From an uncultured Acidimicrobiales bacterium (GTDB lineage Bacteria > Actinomycetota > Acidimicrobiia > Acidimicrobiales > Bin134): DNA of 64,000 nucleotides. The first letter of the stretch is position 1; every line of letters begins with the position of its first letter. The notes under the pieces are model-generated. The model made no database searches and had not been told where the DNA came from. It saw only the letters and a list, made by a program, of their open reading frames with translations. Below, piece after piece: positions 26,164-34,414 of the stretch. The translations under genes were made by a program, and so were the position numbers. The stretch covers positions 2,089,954 to 2,153,953 of the forward strand of contig OX638350.1 of NCBI GenBank assembly GCA_951813325.1. Direction: 5' to 3'.

Positions 26164-27200
26164 GCCTGGGAGAGGCCATCGCCACGGCCCGGCGAGCCCG
26201 CGGACTTACCCAAGCCGCCCTGTCAGAACAGCTTGGGATTACCCAAGCCGCCCTGTCCCGCTACGAACACAATCTGCGAGAACCGACGAAGGTCGTTCTC
26301 GGTGACATCGCTTCCGCCCTTGGCCTGACCCCCGACTTGCTGGACCACGCCGACCGCATGCAAGGAGCACTCGCCGTCGGTGCTCACATGCGTCGCCGGG
26401 CGACGGCGAAAGCCACAGCATGGCGCCGTCTCGAAGCCCAGTTGAACCTCTATCGTCTCCACGCCCAACGGCTCTTCGACGAAGTGGACCTCCACGTTGA
26501 GCTGACCGTCCCGTGGTTCGATCCATTCGAGTACGAGCCCGACACCGCCGCCCGCCTGCTGCGAATGCAATGGCGCATGCCCAGCGGCCCAGTGCGAGAC
26601 CTGACACGGTGGATGGAAGCCGCTGGTTGCCTCATCATCGTCGCCGACTTCGGCACCTCTCGCATCGACGGCCTCTCGCAGTGGAGCGAAGGCCAGCCCG
26701 TCATAATGCTGAACTCGACCCCGCCCACCGACCGCTACCGACTCACCCTGGCCCATGAGTTGGGCCACCTCTGCCTGCACAGCCAAGGCGTTCCCGACGA
26801 CGTAGAATCCGACGCCAACACATTCGCTGCCGAGTTCCTGATGCCCGCCGACACCATCCGCCCTCAGCTTCGCAATCTCACCACTGGCAAGCTGCACGAC
26901 CTCAAGCGACACTGGGGGGTGTCGATGCAAGCGCTCATCGAGCGTGCGTATCGCCTTAAGACCATCAGCGCTACCCAACGCACCAGTTTCTACAAGAAGT
27001 TCAGCAGACTGGGTTGGCGCACCCACGAACCAGTCAGCGACGAGCTGACACCAGAACAGCCACGTCTCGCCGCAGAAATTGGACAAGCCCTGATCGCTCG
27101 TGGCCTCACCGAAAGCGAAGCCGCCATCATCTGCGGCTTCTCCCCTGACAATCCGGACAACCCCTTCATCTTTGACACTTCCCGTCTTCGTCTCGTTTGA
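26160..27200 (+). CDS. XRE helix-turn-helix regulator with ImmA/IrrE metallopeptidase domain
   Basis: A 346-residue two-domain protein. Residues 1-55 are an XRE domain (LGEAIATARRARGLTQAALS, then ITQAALSRYEHNLREPTK). The C-terminal part carries the zinc site HELGHLCLH, followed by DANTFAAEFLMP. Proteins of this class cleave a partner repressor or control mobile-element and toxin-antitoxin genes; ImmA of ICEBs1 is the model. It overlaps the small ORF upstream and marks the left end of the accessory island. Its actual target cannot be read from the sequence. Confidence 0.87.
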   Translation: MSLGEAIATARRARGLTQAALSEQLGITQAALSRYEHNLREPTKVVLGDIASALGLTPDLLDHADRMQGALAVGAHMRRRATAKATAWRRLEAQLNLYRLHAQRLFDEVDLHVELTVPWFDPFEYEPDTAARLLRMQWRMPSGPVRDLTRWMEAAGCLIIVADFGTSRIDGLSQWSEGQPVIMLNSTPPTDRYRLTLAHELGHLCLHSQGVPDDVESDANTFAAEFLMPADTIRPQLRNLTTGKLHDLKRHWGVSMQALIERAYRLKTISATQRTSFYKKFSRLGWRTHEPVSDELTPEQPRLAAEIGQALIARGLTESEAAIICGFSPDNPDNPFIFDTSRLRLV

Positions 27201-27240
27201 AGCCGCATAAGTGTCCCGATAAGGCCGGTAGCCTTTCAGC

Positions 27241-27837
27241 ATGTCCAAGCCGCTGGCGCTGAGTTTTCTCAAGTCGGCCAGCGATGCCCGCCAACTGCCC
27301 GAGTCCCGCTGCGAGGTGGCGCTGGTGGGGCGGTCGAATGTGGGCAAGTCTTCGCTCCTGAACTCGGTGGCCAACCGCAAGGGCCTGGCCCGCACGTCCA
27401 AGGCACCGGGGGCCACCCGTCTGATCAACATCTTCGAGCTGGATGGCGAGCCCGGCCGCTGGCTGGTGGACCTTCCCGGCTATGGCTTTGCCAAAGCGCC
27501 CAAGGCACAGCGAGTCGGCTGGCAGAAGATGATGGACGGCTACCTGCTCGACCGGCCCACCTTGGTAGAGGTGCTGCTGCTAGTGGACGGCCTCATCGGC
27601 CCCACCCCGCTCGACCTCCAGACCGTGGAATGGTTGGCCCACCACGACGTACCCCTGAAACCGGTGGCCACCAAGGCCGACAAAGTGAAGGCATCCCGCC
27701 GGGGCGCCCGCAAAGCGGAGTTGGCCAAAGGCCTCGGCGTCGCCCCCGGCGACGTGATCTGGACCAGCGCTACCAAAGGTCAGGGAATTCCCGAGCTCCG
27801 CGCCGAGATCAACTCCACCCTGCGGCTCAATCCCTGA
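27241..27837 (+). CDS. engB: Ribosome biogenesis GTP-binding protein EngB/YsxC
   Basis: A 198-residue GTPase required for assembly of the large ribosomal subunit. G1 is GRSNVGKSS, the G2 Thr lies in PGATRLIN, G3 is DLPGYGFA, G4 is TKADK, and SATKGQG is G5. The length is typical. TAGCCT lies 6 nt before the ATG, with no Shine-Dalgarno. Its 3' end overlaps the convergent HAD gene by 11 bp. It is a core gene set inside the accessory region. Confidence 0.93.
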   Translation: MSKPLALSFLKSASDARQLPESRCEVALVGRSNVGKSSLLNSVANRKGLARTSKAPGATRLINIFELDGEPGRWLVDLPGYGFAKAPKAQRVGWQKMMDGYLLDRPTLVEVLLLVDGLIGPTPLDLQTVEWLAHHDVPLKPVATKADKVKASRRGARKAELAKGLGVAPGDVIWTSATKGQGIPELRAEINSTLRLNP

Positions 27838-28453
27838 GCGGAAACCCCACCGCGGTCTCCAACTCGGCCAGAGCTTCGTCGGGGTCCACCACTTTGATGG
27901 TGGTCATCCCCATGGCTCTAGCTGGCTTGAGATTCACCCCCAAGTCATCCAAAAACACACACCCCGATGGCTCAACGTCCAGCGCTTCGCAGGCCATGGT
28001 GTAGAACGATGGATCGGGCTTGCGCACCCCCACCACCGACGACTCCACCACCACGTCGAACCACCCCATCACCTCCGCCATCTCCACCGACCGCTCCGAC
28101 GACTCCATCGGCGAATAGTTGTTGGTCAACAGCCCCGTTTTCAGTCGCTCTGAGCACCGCCGCACCGCCTCAGCCATCGCGGGCCTCAGCTCCCCGCCCA
28201 GCCCATTGAGTACCGCCATCCCATCCACCCGATACCCCAGCGCCGCCGCCTCGGCTTCAAACGCGACGGCAAACTCCTCTAACCCAATCTCCCCCCGCTC
28301 CATCCGCGCCCAAGCATTGGTATCCGAATCAGTCGAATTGATCTGCCGAATCAACCCCTCCGGCAGCCCATTGGCCCGCTCATAAACCGCAAACCCCTCC
28401 CAAGGCCCCGAAACAATCACCCCACCCATGTCAAACAAAACCGCCTCAACCAC
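27827..28453 (-). CDS. HAD-family hydrolase
   Basis: A 208-residue HAD subfamily IA protein. Motif I is VLFDMGGVIVSG (nucleophile Asp; the second Asp is Gly, as in the epoxide-hydrolase-N-like branch), motif II TGLLTNN, motif III with the Lys in VGVRKPDPSFY, and motif IV VFLDDLGVN. Probably a small phosphatase or dehalogenase-like enzyme. GTG start at 28453 with TAGCCT 6 nt upstream. Its first codons overlap an upstream extension of the helicase frame on the other strand, which is one reason for choosing a later helicase start. Confidence 0.85.
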   Translation of the reverse strand: MVEAVLFDMGGVIVSGPWEGFAVYERANGLPEGLIRQINSTDSDTNAWARMERGEIGLEEFAVAFEAEAAALGYRVDGMAVLNGLGGELRPAMAEAVRRCSERLKTGLLTNNYSPMESSERSVEMAEVMGWFDVVVESSVVGVRKPDPSFYTMACEALDVEPSGCVFLDDLGVNLKPARAMGMTTIKVVDPDEALAELETAVGFPLRD

Positions 28454-28583
28454 CGCCCGAGGCTACCCAAGCAACCAACCTCACCAGAGCGAGAAATCAG
28501 ATACACCGCTATTGCCTCTTGACCCGGTAGTGTGGGACTCACGTGGTCCCAGGCAGTGGGGCCGAAAACATGAGGAGTCTCTG

Positions 28584-29993
28584 ATGAGAATCTTGCCGGA
28601 TGTTTCCCCCACCGATGAGCAGCTCAAGATCATCGGAGACGTAAAACCGGGGTTACGGATCATCAGGGGTGCCGCTGGGAGCGGAAAGACGACCACAGCT
28701 TTGCTGTGTCTGAGCCAGCTGGTGGTCGCTCGGCTAAGTCGACGGCAACGCCTTGGACACCAAGCACCGGTGCGGGTACTGGTGCTCACCTTCAACCGTA
28801 CCCTTGAAGGCTATATCGCTGAACTCGCCCGTCGCTCCACACCGAGCAGCGACGCGCTTGACCTCACTATCAGTACCTTCGCCCGTTGGGCAAGAACCAT
28901 GGTGGGCGATGTGAACATCGCAGGCCGCGACCAAGAATCGGCGATGCTTCGCCCACTCCTGCAATCCTTCGTCACCTCCCAACAGCATGACTTCTTCTCC
29001 GACGAAGTCGCATACGTCCTTGGCCGCTTCACACCCCAGAACCGCTCCGAATACCTCACCGTAGTGCGGCAGGGTCGAGGAGTCGCTCCCCGAGTCGACC
29101 GTCCAGTCAGAGAGAAACTGCTTCAAGACGTGCTCCCGGCTTACGAGGAAACCAAGGCCGAGCGTGGCCTCATCGACTGGAGCGACCTCTCCGTCTTGGC
29201 AGCAGACGCCCAGCCAGACCTCCGTTATGACGTGGTGATCGTCGACGAAACGCAGGACTTCTCCGCCAACCAGGTGCGAGCAATTACTCGCCACCTCCAA
29301 GAATCCCATAACGCCACCTTCATCATTGACGCCATCCAGCGCATCTACCCCCAGTACTTCACATGGCGCGAAGTAGGCATCACTGCTCGCCCTGAGATCA
29401 TCCACACCCTCAAAGAGAACTACCGCAACACCCAAGCCATTGCCGCCTTTGCCCTTCCCCTTGTAGATGGGCTCCCAGTAGAAGATGACGGCACGTTGCC
29501 GGACTTCACCGCGTGCAACCGCTCGGGTATCAAACCTCTGATCGTCGCAGGCAAGTACAGCGCCCAACTTCAGACAATGCTGGATCGGCTCGCAAACATC
29601 ACCGACTTCCACACGGAGTCCATCGCTTTGCTCCAACCTCGTGGCGGTGGTTGGTTCAAGGAAGCCCGCAACATCCTTCGTGCTCGTGGAATCCCTTACT
29701 GCGAATTGGCCCGCGAGAACGAGTGGCCTTCGGGCTCCGAAGTCGTCGCTCTCTGCACTATCCATTCAGCCAAGGGCCTCGAGTTCGACCATGTGCTGCT
29801 TCCTGGCCTCAGCCAGCAAGTCACGCCGCACGGCCCCCAAGATGGCGATGCTGACCTCGAGCGGTTGCGTCGTATGTTGGCAATGGCCATCGGACGCGCC
29901 CGCAAGTCGGTCATGATCGGCTACAAGCCCGGTGAGGAGTCCTCCCTGGTCGGATTGCTTGATCCTTCCACTTATGAACTGGTCGAGGTGTAA
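28584..29993 (+). CDS. UvrD/Rep-like SF1 helicase, first gene of the DarT cassette
   Basis: About 469 residues from the ATG at 28584, which has AGGAG 7 nt upstream; the open frame runs further back but would overlap the HAD gene. Walker A is GAAGSGKTT at 29-37, Walker B VVIVDETQDFSANQVRAIT, a motif IV-like segment is LKENYRNTQAIAAFALPL, and the C-terminal UvrD motif is TIHSAKGLEFDHVLLPGL, with AIGRARKSVMIGY (motif VI region). It is smaller than UvrD and lacks the large 1B/2B insertions, like many defence-associated SF1 ATPases. Only 5 nt separate it from the DarT-like gene, so co-transcription is likely. Its role in the cassette is unknown. Confidence 0.85.
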   Translation: MRILPDVSPTDEQLKIIGDVKPGLRIIRGAAGSGKTTTALLCLSQLVVARLSRRQRLGHQAPVRVLVLTFNRTLEGYIAELARRSTPSSDALDLTISTFARWARTMVGDVNIAGRDQESAMLRPLLQSFVTSQQHDFFSDEVAYVLGRFTPQNRSEYLTVVRQGRGVAPRVDRPVREKLLQDVLPAYEETKAERGLIDWSDLSVLAADAQPDLRYDVVIVDETQDFSANQVRAITRHLQESHNATFIIDAIQRIYPQYFTWREVGITARPEIIHTLKENYRNTQAIAAFALPLVDGLPVEDDGTLPDFTACNRSGIKPLIVAGKYSAQLQTMLDRLANITDFHTESIALLQPRGGGWFKEARNILRARGIPYCELARENEWPSGSEVVALCTIHSAKGLEFDHVLLPGLSQQVTPHGPQDGDADLERLRRMLAMAIGRARKSVMIGYKPGEESSLVGLLDPSTYELVEV

Positions 29994-29998
29994 GCACC

Positions 29999-30697
29999 AT
30001 GGACTGGGCATCTGAAGCCACCCCTCAGACTGAGGCACAAGTGCGACTAGCGCCGCGTTGCCCCGAGATCGTCGAAGCCGCCATCGAGCGCGGCATTACC
30101 AGCATCGTTCATTTCACCCGAGCCCGTCCCGGACTGGTTGGAATATTGGCCCGCTCAGCCGTCATGGCCCGGCGCGACCTCCCAGAAGATGTCCGGCTCA
30201 GGCATGTGTATGAAGAAAACGCAGTTGACAGAAGCCGAGATCAGCCTTGGCATGGCTACGTCAATCTGTCCGTGACGACGATCAACAAGAGGTTCTTTCA
30301 GTTCTCTCAACGCGAACATCCACACGAAGAGTGGGTGATCCTTGAGTTCGGTCCAGAAATATTGGGCGATCCTGGCGTGGTTTTCTGCACAACCAATAAT
30401 GCCTACCCAGTCGTACACCGAAGCGCGGAGCTTCGGGGTTTCAATCAAATGTTCGCTCCAGTCGTCCCATGGGGCTACCAGGGAAGCGTCTCCACTCGCA
30501 GGGCTCAACGGCGGAAGCAAACCACGGATCCCCAGGCAGAGATTCTCTACCCATTCGCACTCTCCCTTGACCACCTTCATACGATTACCGTGAGTGACGA
30601 TGCCACTCATGACACTGTGGCTGGCACCCTCTTCAACCTCCGCAGCGAACTCCCCCACGACCCCCGTATCATTCCAAGACCGGAGGCCTTCCGATGA
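29999..30697 (+). CDS. DarT-family (DUF4433) ADP-ribosyltransferase, probable toxin
   Basis: A 232-residue protein matching the DarT ADP-ribosyltransferase fold. It has the NAD-binding HFT motif (His38) in ITSIVHFTRARPGLVGIL, the ENAVDRSRDQPWHGYVNLS segment with a conserved Arg, WVILEFGPEIL and the catalytic-Glu motif TDPQAEIL (Glu181). DarT enzymes attach ADP-ribose to bases of single-stranded DNA, blocking replication and aborting phage infection. The WVxLEF and TDPQAE features look closer to DarT1-like than DarT2-like members, which is a judgement by eye. It overlaps the downstream glycohydrolase gene by 4 nt (ATGA), a toxin-antitoxin-like arrangement. Confidence 0.82.
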   Translation: MDWASEATPQTEAQVRLAPRCPEIVEAAIERGITSIVHFTRARPGLVGILARSAVMARRDLPEDVRLRHVYEENAVDRSRDQPWHGYVNLSVTTINKRFFQFSQREHPHEEWVILEFGPEILGDPGVVFCTTNNAYPVVHRSAELRGFNQMFAPVVPWGYQGSVSTRRAQRRKQTTDPQAEILYPFALSLDHLHTITVSDDATHDTVAGTLFNLRSELPHDPRIIPRPEAFR

Positions 30698-32352
30698 CAA
30701 TGACGAGCGAACCTTCCCAAACACAGGCAGAACTCTTCTACCCCTCTAATTGTTCCGATGACGACCGGGCTGATCGAACCCGGAATTCCATGCTGTGGGC
30801 GGCCTACGGGGATGCGCTGGGATTCATCAGCGAGCTGACAGACGAGAAGGGCCTCAAACGCAGGACAAAGGGGGCTCCGCTCGACCGGCTCATGAATTGG
30901 ACGCGGCGGGTCGGAGGGCGGGGAGGGGTGAACGTGGAGTTGCCCGCTGGGTGCTGGTCCGACGACACCCAGCTTCGAATGGCGGTGAGCCGGTCGATTG
31001 GCAAACATGGCTTCGACGTGGAGACTCTTGCCCGCATCGAGCTCCCCGTTTGGCCGTCTTACGGCCTCGGAGGCGGACGGGCCTCCAAAGCCGCGGCCAA
31101 GAACCTCTCCGCGTCCGGTGCCTTGTGGTATGCCAACACCTTCCCCGGCTGGTGCGATGCCGGCGGTAACGGCGCCGCCATGCGGATCCAGCCTCATGTC
31201 TGGGCATCTCCCGACCTTGACGGCAGCTATCTGCTCGACGTGATTACCGACAGCATCTGCACTCACGGACACCCCCGTGCCATCGTGGGAGCCTGCTTCC
31301 ACGCCTCGGTCCTGGCCCATTGCATCAGAACCGGAATCGCCCCCAACTTAGACGAGTGCGCGGAGACCGCCGCCAACCTGGGCAATGCCCTCTCGCTCAT
31401 CCAGAACCATCAGAACCTCAGCACTGTGTGGATCAGCCTCTGGGAGCGAGAGACCGGCAAACATTTCCAAGAAGTTTGGCAGGCCACCGTTGTCGAACTC
31501 TGCGACGCTATCCACCATGCCGCAACTGCCGTCGACACCAAATCGTGCCTCACCGAGACCTACAGAGCGATCTCCGACCGCCTCGGACTCACCGACAAAC
31601 GCCAACAAGGCAGCGGCATTCTCACCACAACAGCGGCCGCAACCCTCGCCGCACTAGCTCCTGGCCCCTATGAAGGGACCTCGGCCGCTGCGAACACCAT
31701 TGGTAGCGACACTGACACCATCGCCACCATGGCCGGAGCACTGCTCGGCGCCTGCGATGCCGCTCCACAGCCCCCAGAGAAGCCTCTCGACAGCCCCTAC
31801 CTGCTGAGCGAGGCCGACCGACTCACCGCCATCTCCCAAGGCCACCAAGTTAACAACCACCAATACCCCGACACCCTCACCTGGGTCGCTCCCCAAACAC
31901 AGGCCGACGCATTGGTAACCAACAACGGCCGACTGGCCGTGGAAGGTCTCGGCCCGGTAGAGGAATTGGACCCCGACCTGTCTTGGTCGCCCCGCAAAGA
32001 CTTCGCTTGGCAGTGGGTTCAAACCGAATTCGGTCAAACACTCCTAATCAAACGCCGCCCCGAAATTCGCTCCCGCAAAGCCAGCAACACGCTGGAATCG
32101 CCGAAACCACCCCTCCTCCCTTCCACCCCTCTCCCGCCTAAAGCTGCCAAGACCACCGAAAAAAAGTCTTGCCCTCCGAGCGATGCACCATTGGATCGCG
32201 GACTAGACATCGACGCGGCCGTCAACCACGCCAAAGAACACATCGCCGACAACACCCAACTCGGCTACACTGTCCGACGCGCCGCCCGAGACGGAACCAT
32301 CAATGATCTCGTCGCCTTGGTGACTTCCATTCGTGACGATCTGCGCCGCTGA
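30694..32352 (+). CDS. ADP-ribosylglycohydrolase (DraG/ARH family), candidate antitoxin to DarT
   Basis: A 552-residue protein. The N-terminal 350 residues form the all-helical ADP-ribosylglycohydrolase fold: LWAAYGDALGF, CWSDDTQLRMA with Asp90-Asp91, GNGAAMRIQPHVWA, THGHPRA, and TIGSDTDTIATMAGALLGA with Asp339 and Asp341. These acidic residues form the two-metal site of DraG and ARH enzymes and are all present. A further 200 residues follow, including a Pro/Lys-rich linker and a helical end with no recognised domain. The overlap with the DarT-like gene suggests it removes the ADP-ribose that DarT adds. DarT partners usually have macrodomains or NADAR domains. Confidence 0.83.
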   Translation: MTMTSEPSQTQAELFYPSNCSDDDRADRTRNSMLWAAYGDALGFISELTDEKGLKRRTKGAPLDRLMNWTRRVGGRGGVNVELPAGCWSDDTQLRMAVSRSIGKHGFDVETLARIELPVWPSYGLGGGRASKAAAKNLSASGALWYANTFPGWCDAGGNGAAMRIQPHVWASPDLDGSYLLDVITDSICTHGHPRAIVGACFHASVLAHCIRTGIAPNLDECAETAANLGNALSLIQNHQNLSTVWISLWERETGKHFQEVWQATVVELCDAIHHAATAVDTKSCLTETYRAISDRLGLTDKRQQGSGILTTTAAATLAALAPGPYEGTSAAANTIGSDTDTIATMAGALLGACDAAPQPPEKPLDSPYLLSEADRLTAISQGHQVNNHQYPDTLTWVAPQTQADALVTNNGRLAVEGLGPVEELDPDLSWSPRKDFAWQWVQTEFGQTLLIKRRPEIRSRKASNTLESPKPPLLPSTPLPPKAAKTTEKKSCPPSDAPLDRGLDIDAAVNHAKEHIADNTQLGYTVRRAARDGTINDLVALVTSIRDDLRR

Positions 32353-32353
32353 A

Positions 32354-33733
32354 ATGGTCCCAGCCAATAGCGACTTGCAGCTGCGAGCACCCGAGTTCGT
32401 AGTAGACGCAGATAGCCCTTTCGCAAATGATCGTCTGAATCGCCAAAAAGATGTCAAGTCATTCTGCGAAGTGATCCGGAACGCTGGAAGACACGGAACA
32501 ATCATCCTGCTTGACGGCCAATGGGGTTCTGGGAAAACGGCGTTCGTCAAGATGGCTGCTGCCTATTTGCAAACTCAAGATGTAAGGGTCGCCGAGTTCA
32601 ACGCATGGAAGCAAGGCCATACTGAGATGCCGTTCGCTGATCTACTTGCAGCCATATCTAAACAAGTCGATAAATCCAAGATGGAAACTGTGAAGAAAGC
32701 AGCAGGAAATGCACTTGTTCACATCACTAAAGTAACCAGTCGTGGAATTGTAGATCTAGATGCCATGAAGGTCCCCAAACCTGAGTTGATTGCTCAGTGG
32801 GCAGAGATTGAAGAGTCAGTAAACGAATTCAAGACACAACTCCAACTTGCAGCGTCATCGGATCAAGGTCCTTTTGTCGTCATCATTGACGAATTGGACC
32901 GGTGTCGTCCAGATTATGCCCTAAGCGTATTGGAAACTGTCCGACACCTCTTCGATGTACCTGGTGTTGTTGTCGTGCTAGCCGCCAACTTGGAAGAACT
33001 ATGCCACACCGTTCAATCCATTTTTGGGCCGGACTTCACGGCAGACCGATATATTCGCCGTTTTGCTGACCAATATGTACTGCTAACCAAGCCTGATGAG
33101 CAGCATCTCTCTGAGTTCCTTGAACACACATTGGAGACGGCCGGATTACACACCCGCATTTCAGCAGTTCGTTCTCATATAGGCATCGACACAGGAGCCG
33201 GAAGAGTTCTGCAACTGGCGATTGATGCGGCCGGATGCAGCATTCGCGACCTAGAACAGGCAATTTTTCGAACCGTGGCACCTACAGTTTCTACGAGGCC
33301 ACACTCTCATCCCAACTCTTTCACCTGCCAACCCACACTCATTGTGGCTGCGCTAACAACGCTACAAGTCGTAGCCGTAGATGCCTATAGAGGGATTTTG
33401 AGCGGAGATGATGACGACGGGTTCGCCGCAATTTCTGCCATTAGTAAAGTCCTCGGAAAACCAGAGGAAGACAATATTGACAATTGGCCTTGGACACCAA
33501 GAGGTCAACTTGAATCGGTTTTGATAGCAGGTATGGGGGCAGACTTTCAAGGTTTGGTAGAAGAGATAAGTAAGAATATCTCACGAAAATATCAAGAAGC
33601 TACACAGTGCAGCGATGAATTGGCTGCTATTGTGGGGAGTCATATTACCAAGCTAGATTTGAGAATGTTTGACTGGGTCCGTCGTTTAGTCTGTTTCCGC
33701 GGCTATAAGCCGTTCACAGACGAAGAAGTATGA
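32354..33733 (+). CDS. KAP-family P-loop NTPase
   Basis: About 459 residues from the ATG at 32354, one nucleotide after the glycohydrolase stop; an in-frame GTG at 32333 is an alternative. Walker A is DGQWGSGKTAFV (residues 54-65) and Walker B VVIIDELDRCRPDYAL, followed by VLAANLEEL, all typical of KAP ATPases (Kidins220/ARMS and PifA). No clear membrane insertion in the nucleotide domain. KAP proteins recur in phage-exclusion systems such as PifA. The gene is visibly AT-richer than its neighbours, suggesting separate acquisition. It closes the four-gene cassette and converges with an unknown gene. Confidence 0.85.
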   Translation: MVPANSDLQLRAPEFVVDADSPFANDRLNRQKDVKSFCEVIRNAGRHGTIILLDGQWGSGKTAFVKMAAAYLQTQDVRVAEFNAWKQGHTEMPFADLLAAISKQVDKSKMETVKKAAGNALVHITKVTSRGIVDLDAMKVPKPELIAQWAEIEESVNEFKTQLQLAASSDQGPFVVIIDELDRCRPDYALSVLETVRHLFDVPGVVVVLAANLEELCHTVQSIFGPDFTADRYIRRFADQYVLLTKPDEQHLSEFLEHTLETAGLHTRISAVRSHIGIDTGAGRVLQLAIDAAGCSIRDLEQAIFRTVAPTVSTRPHSHPNSFTCQPTLIVAALTTLQVVAVDAYRGILSGDDDDGFAAISAISKVLGKPEEDNIDNWPWTPRGQLESVLIAGMGADFQGLVEEISKNISRKYQEATQCSDELAAIVGSHITKLDLRMFDWVRRLVCFRGYKPFTDEEV

Positions 33734-33752
33734 GTTAGCCTACCTGAACACG

Positions 33753-34286
33753 CTAGTCTTGTTCTCTGTAATACACTCGTGATCTCGTCACCAATCCTTG
33801 TATTGTCTCCCTTCTCTCCAAAATGCGTCGGATCCTCCACCCCCTCAGCATAAATAACTCCAAAACTTTTTCGTTGTCGAATTCAACCTGGATAATGTCA
33901 TCGGAGGTAATCTCTCGACTGCTTATCTGCATGTTGTCGCGAACTGCTTCCTTAAGTGTCAGCTTGTAGAGATGTATGACGTCTGTGCGCCTAATCTTCT
34001 TGATAGCATGCATCAAATGCTTGCTTACTTCTCTTGGCGAGACCTCAATTATACTACGCACGTATTGTGAGTACTCCCCAACTGCTCTGAGGCAATGCTC
34101 ACCATAACCTGGGACATCTGATGCTCTGAATTTTCTACTATGTTCTATGTGAATCCTGAGCAATCTTGCTGGCCTTTGCAGAGGATCGCTCTTCTGACCA
34201 TTATCTAGACTTTCACTCATACCACTTGCGAGCTTAACAGCCCCATTCGCAATACCTGCCGCTGCGATTACAGTTTCAATCACCAT
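33753..34286 (-). CDS. Hypothetical protein (177 aa), AT-richer
   Basis: Unknown function. The N-terminus ETVIAAAGIANGAVKLASGM is a hydrophobic or amphipathic helix, followed by a charged, helical region (HLMHAIKKIRRTDVIHLYKL) and a basic end (RIRRILERRETIQGLVTRSR). The GC content is clearly lower than in flanking core genes and similar to the KAP gene 19 bp away, with which it converges. It could be a membrane-associating effector or a regulator; nothing more can be said. Confidence 0.6.
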   Translation of the reverse strand: MVIETVIAAAGIANGAVKLASGMSESLDNGQKSDPLQRPARLLRIHIEHSRKFRASDVPGYGEHCLRAVGEYSQYVRSIIEVSPREVSKHLMHAIKKIRRTDVIHLYKLTLKEAVRDNMQISSREITSDDIIQVEFDNEKVLELFMLRGWRIRRILERRETIQGLVTRSRVYYREQD

Positions 34287-34414
34287 TTAACCACTCACTC
34301 ATTCGTACGATCCTGCTCGACCATCAATGTTCTGCTGCTTTGGTGGTTTGCGCTGGGCGGCGGTGGGGGTGGGGAGGTCGGTGGCGGGGATGAGGGGGGA
34401 GGCGAGGATGTCGT

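Noticed and set aside
26205-26275. A repeated ttacccaagccgccctgtc in the XRE gene as a mobile repeat
   Set aside because: It encodes the two TQAALS turns of the helix-turn-helix region and is better explained by the protein sequence.
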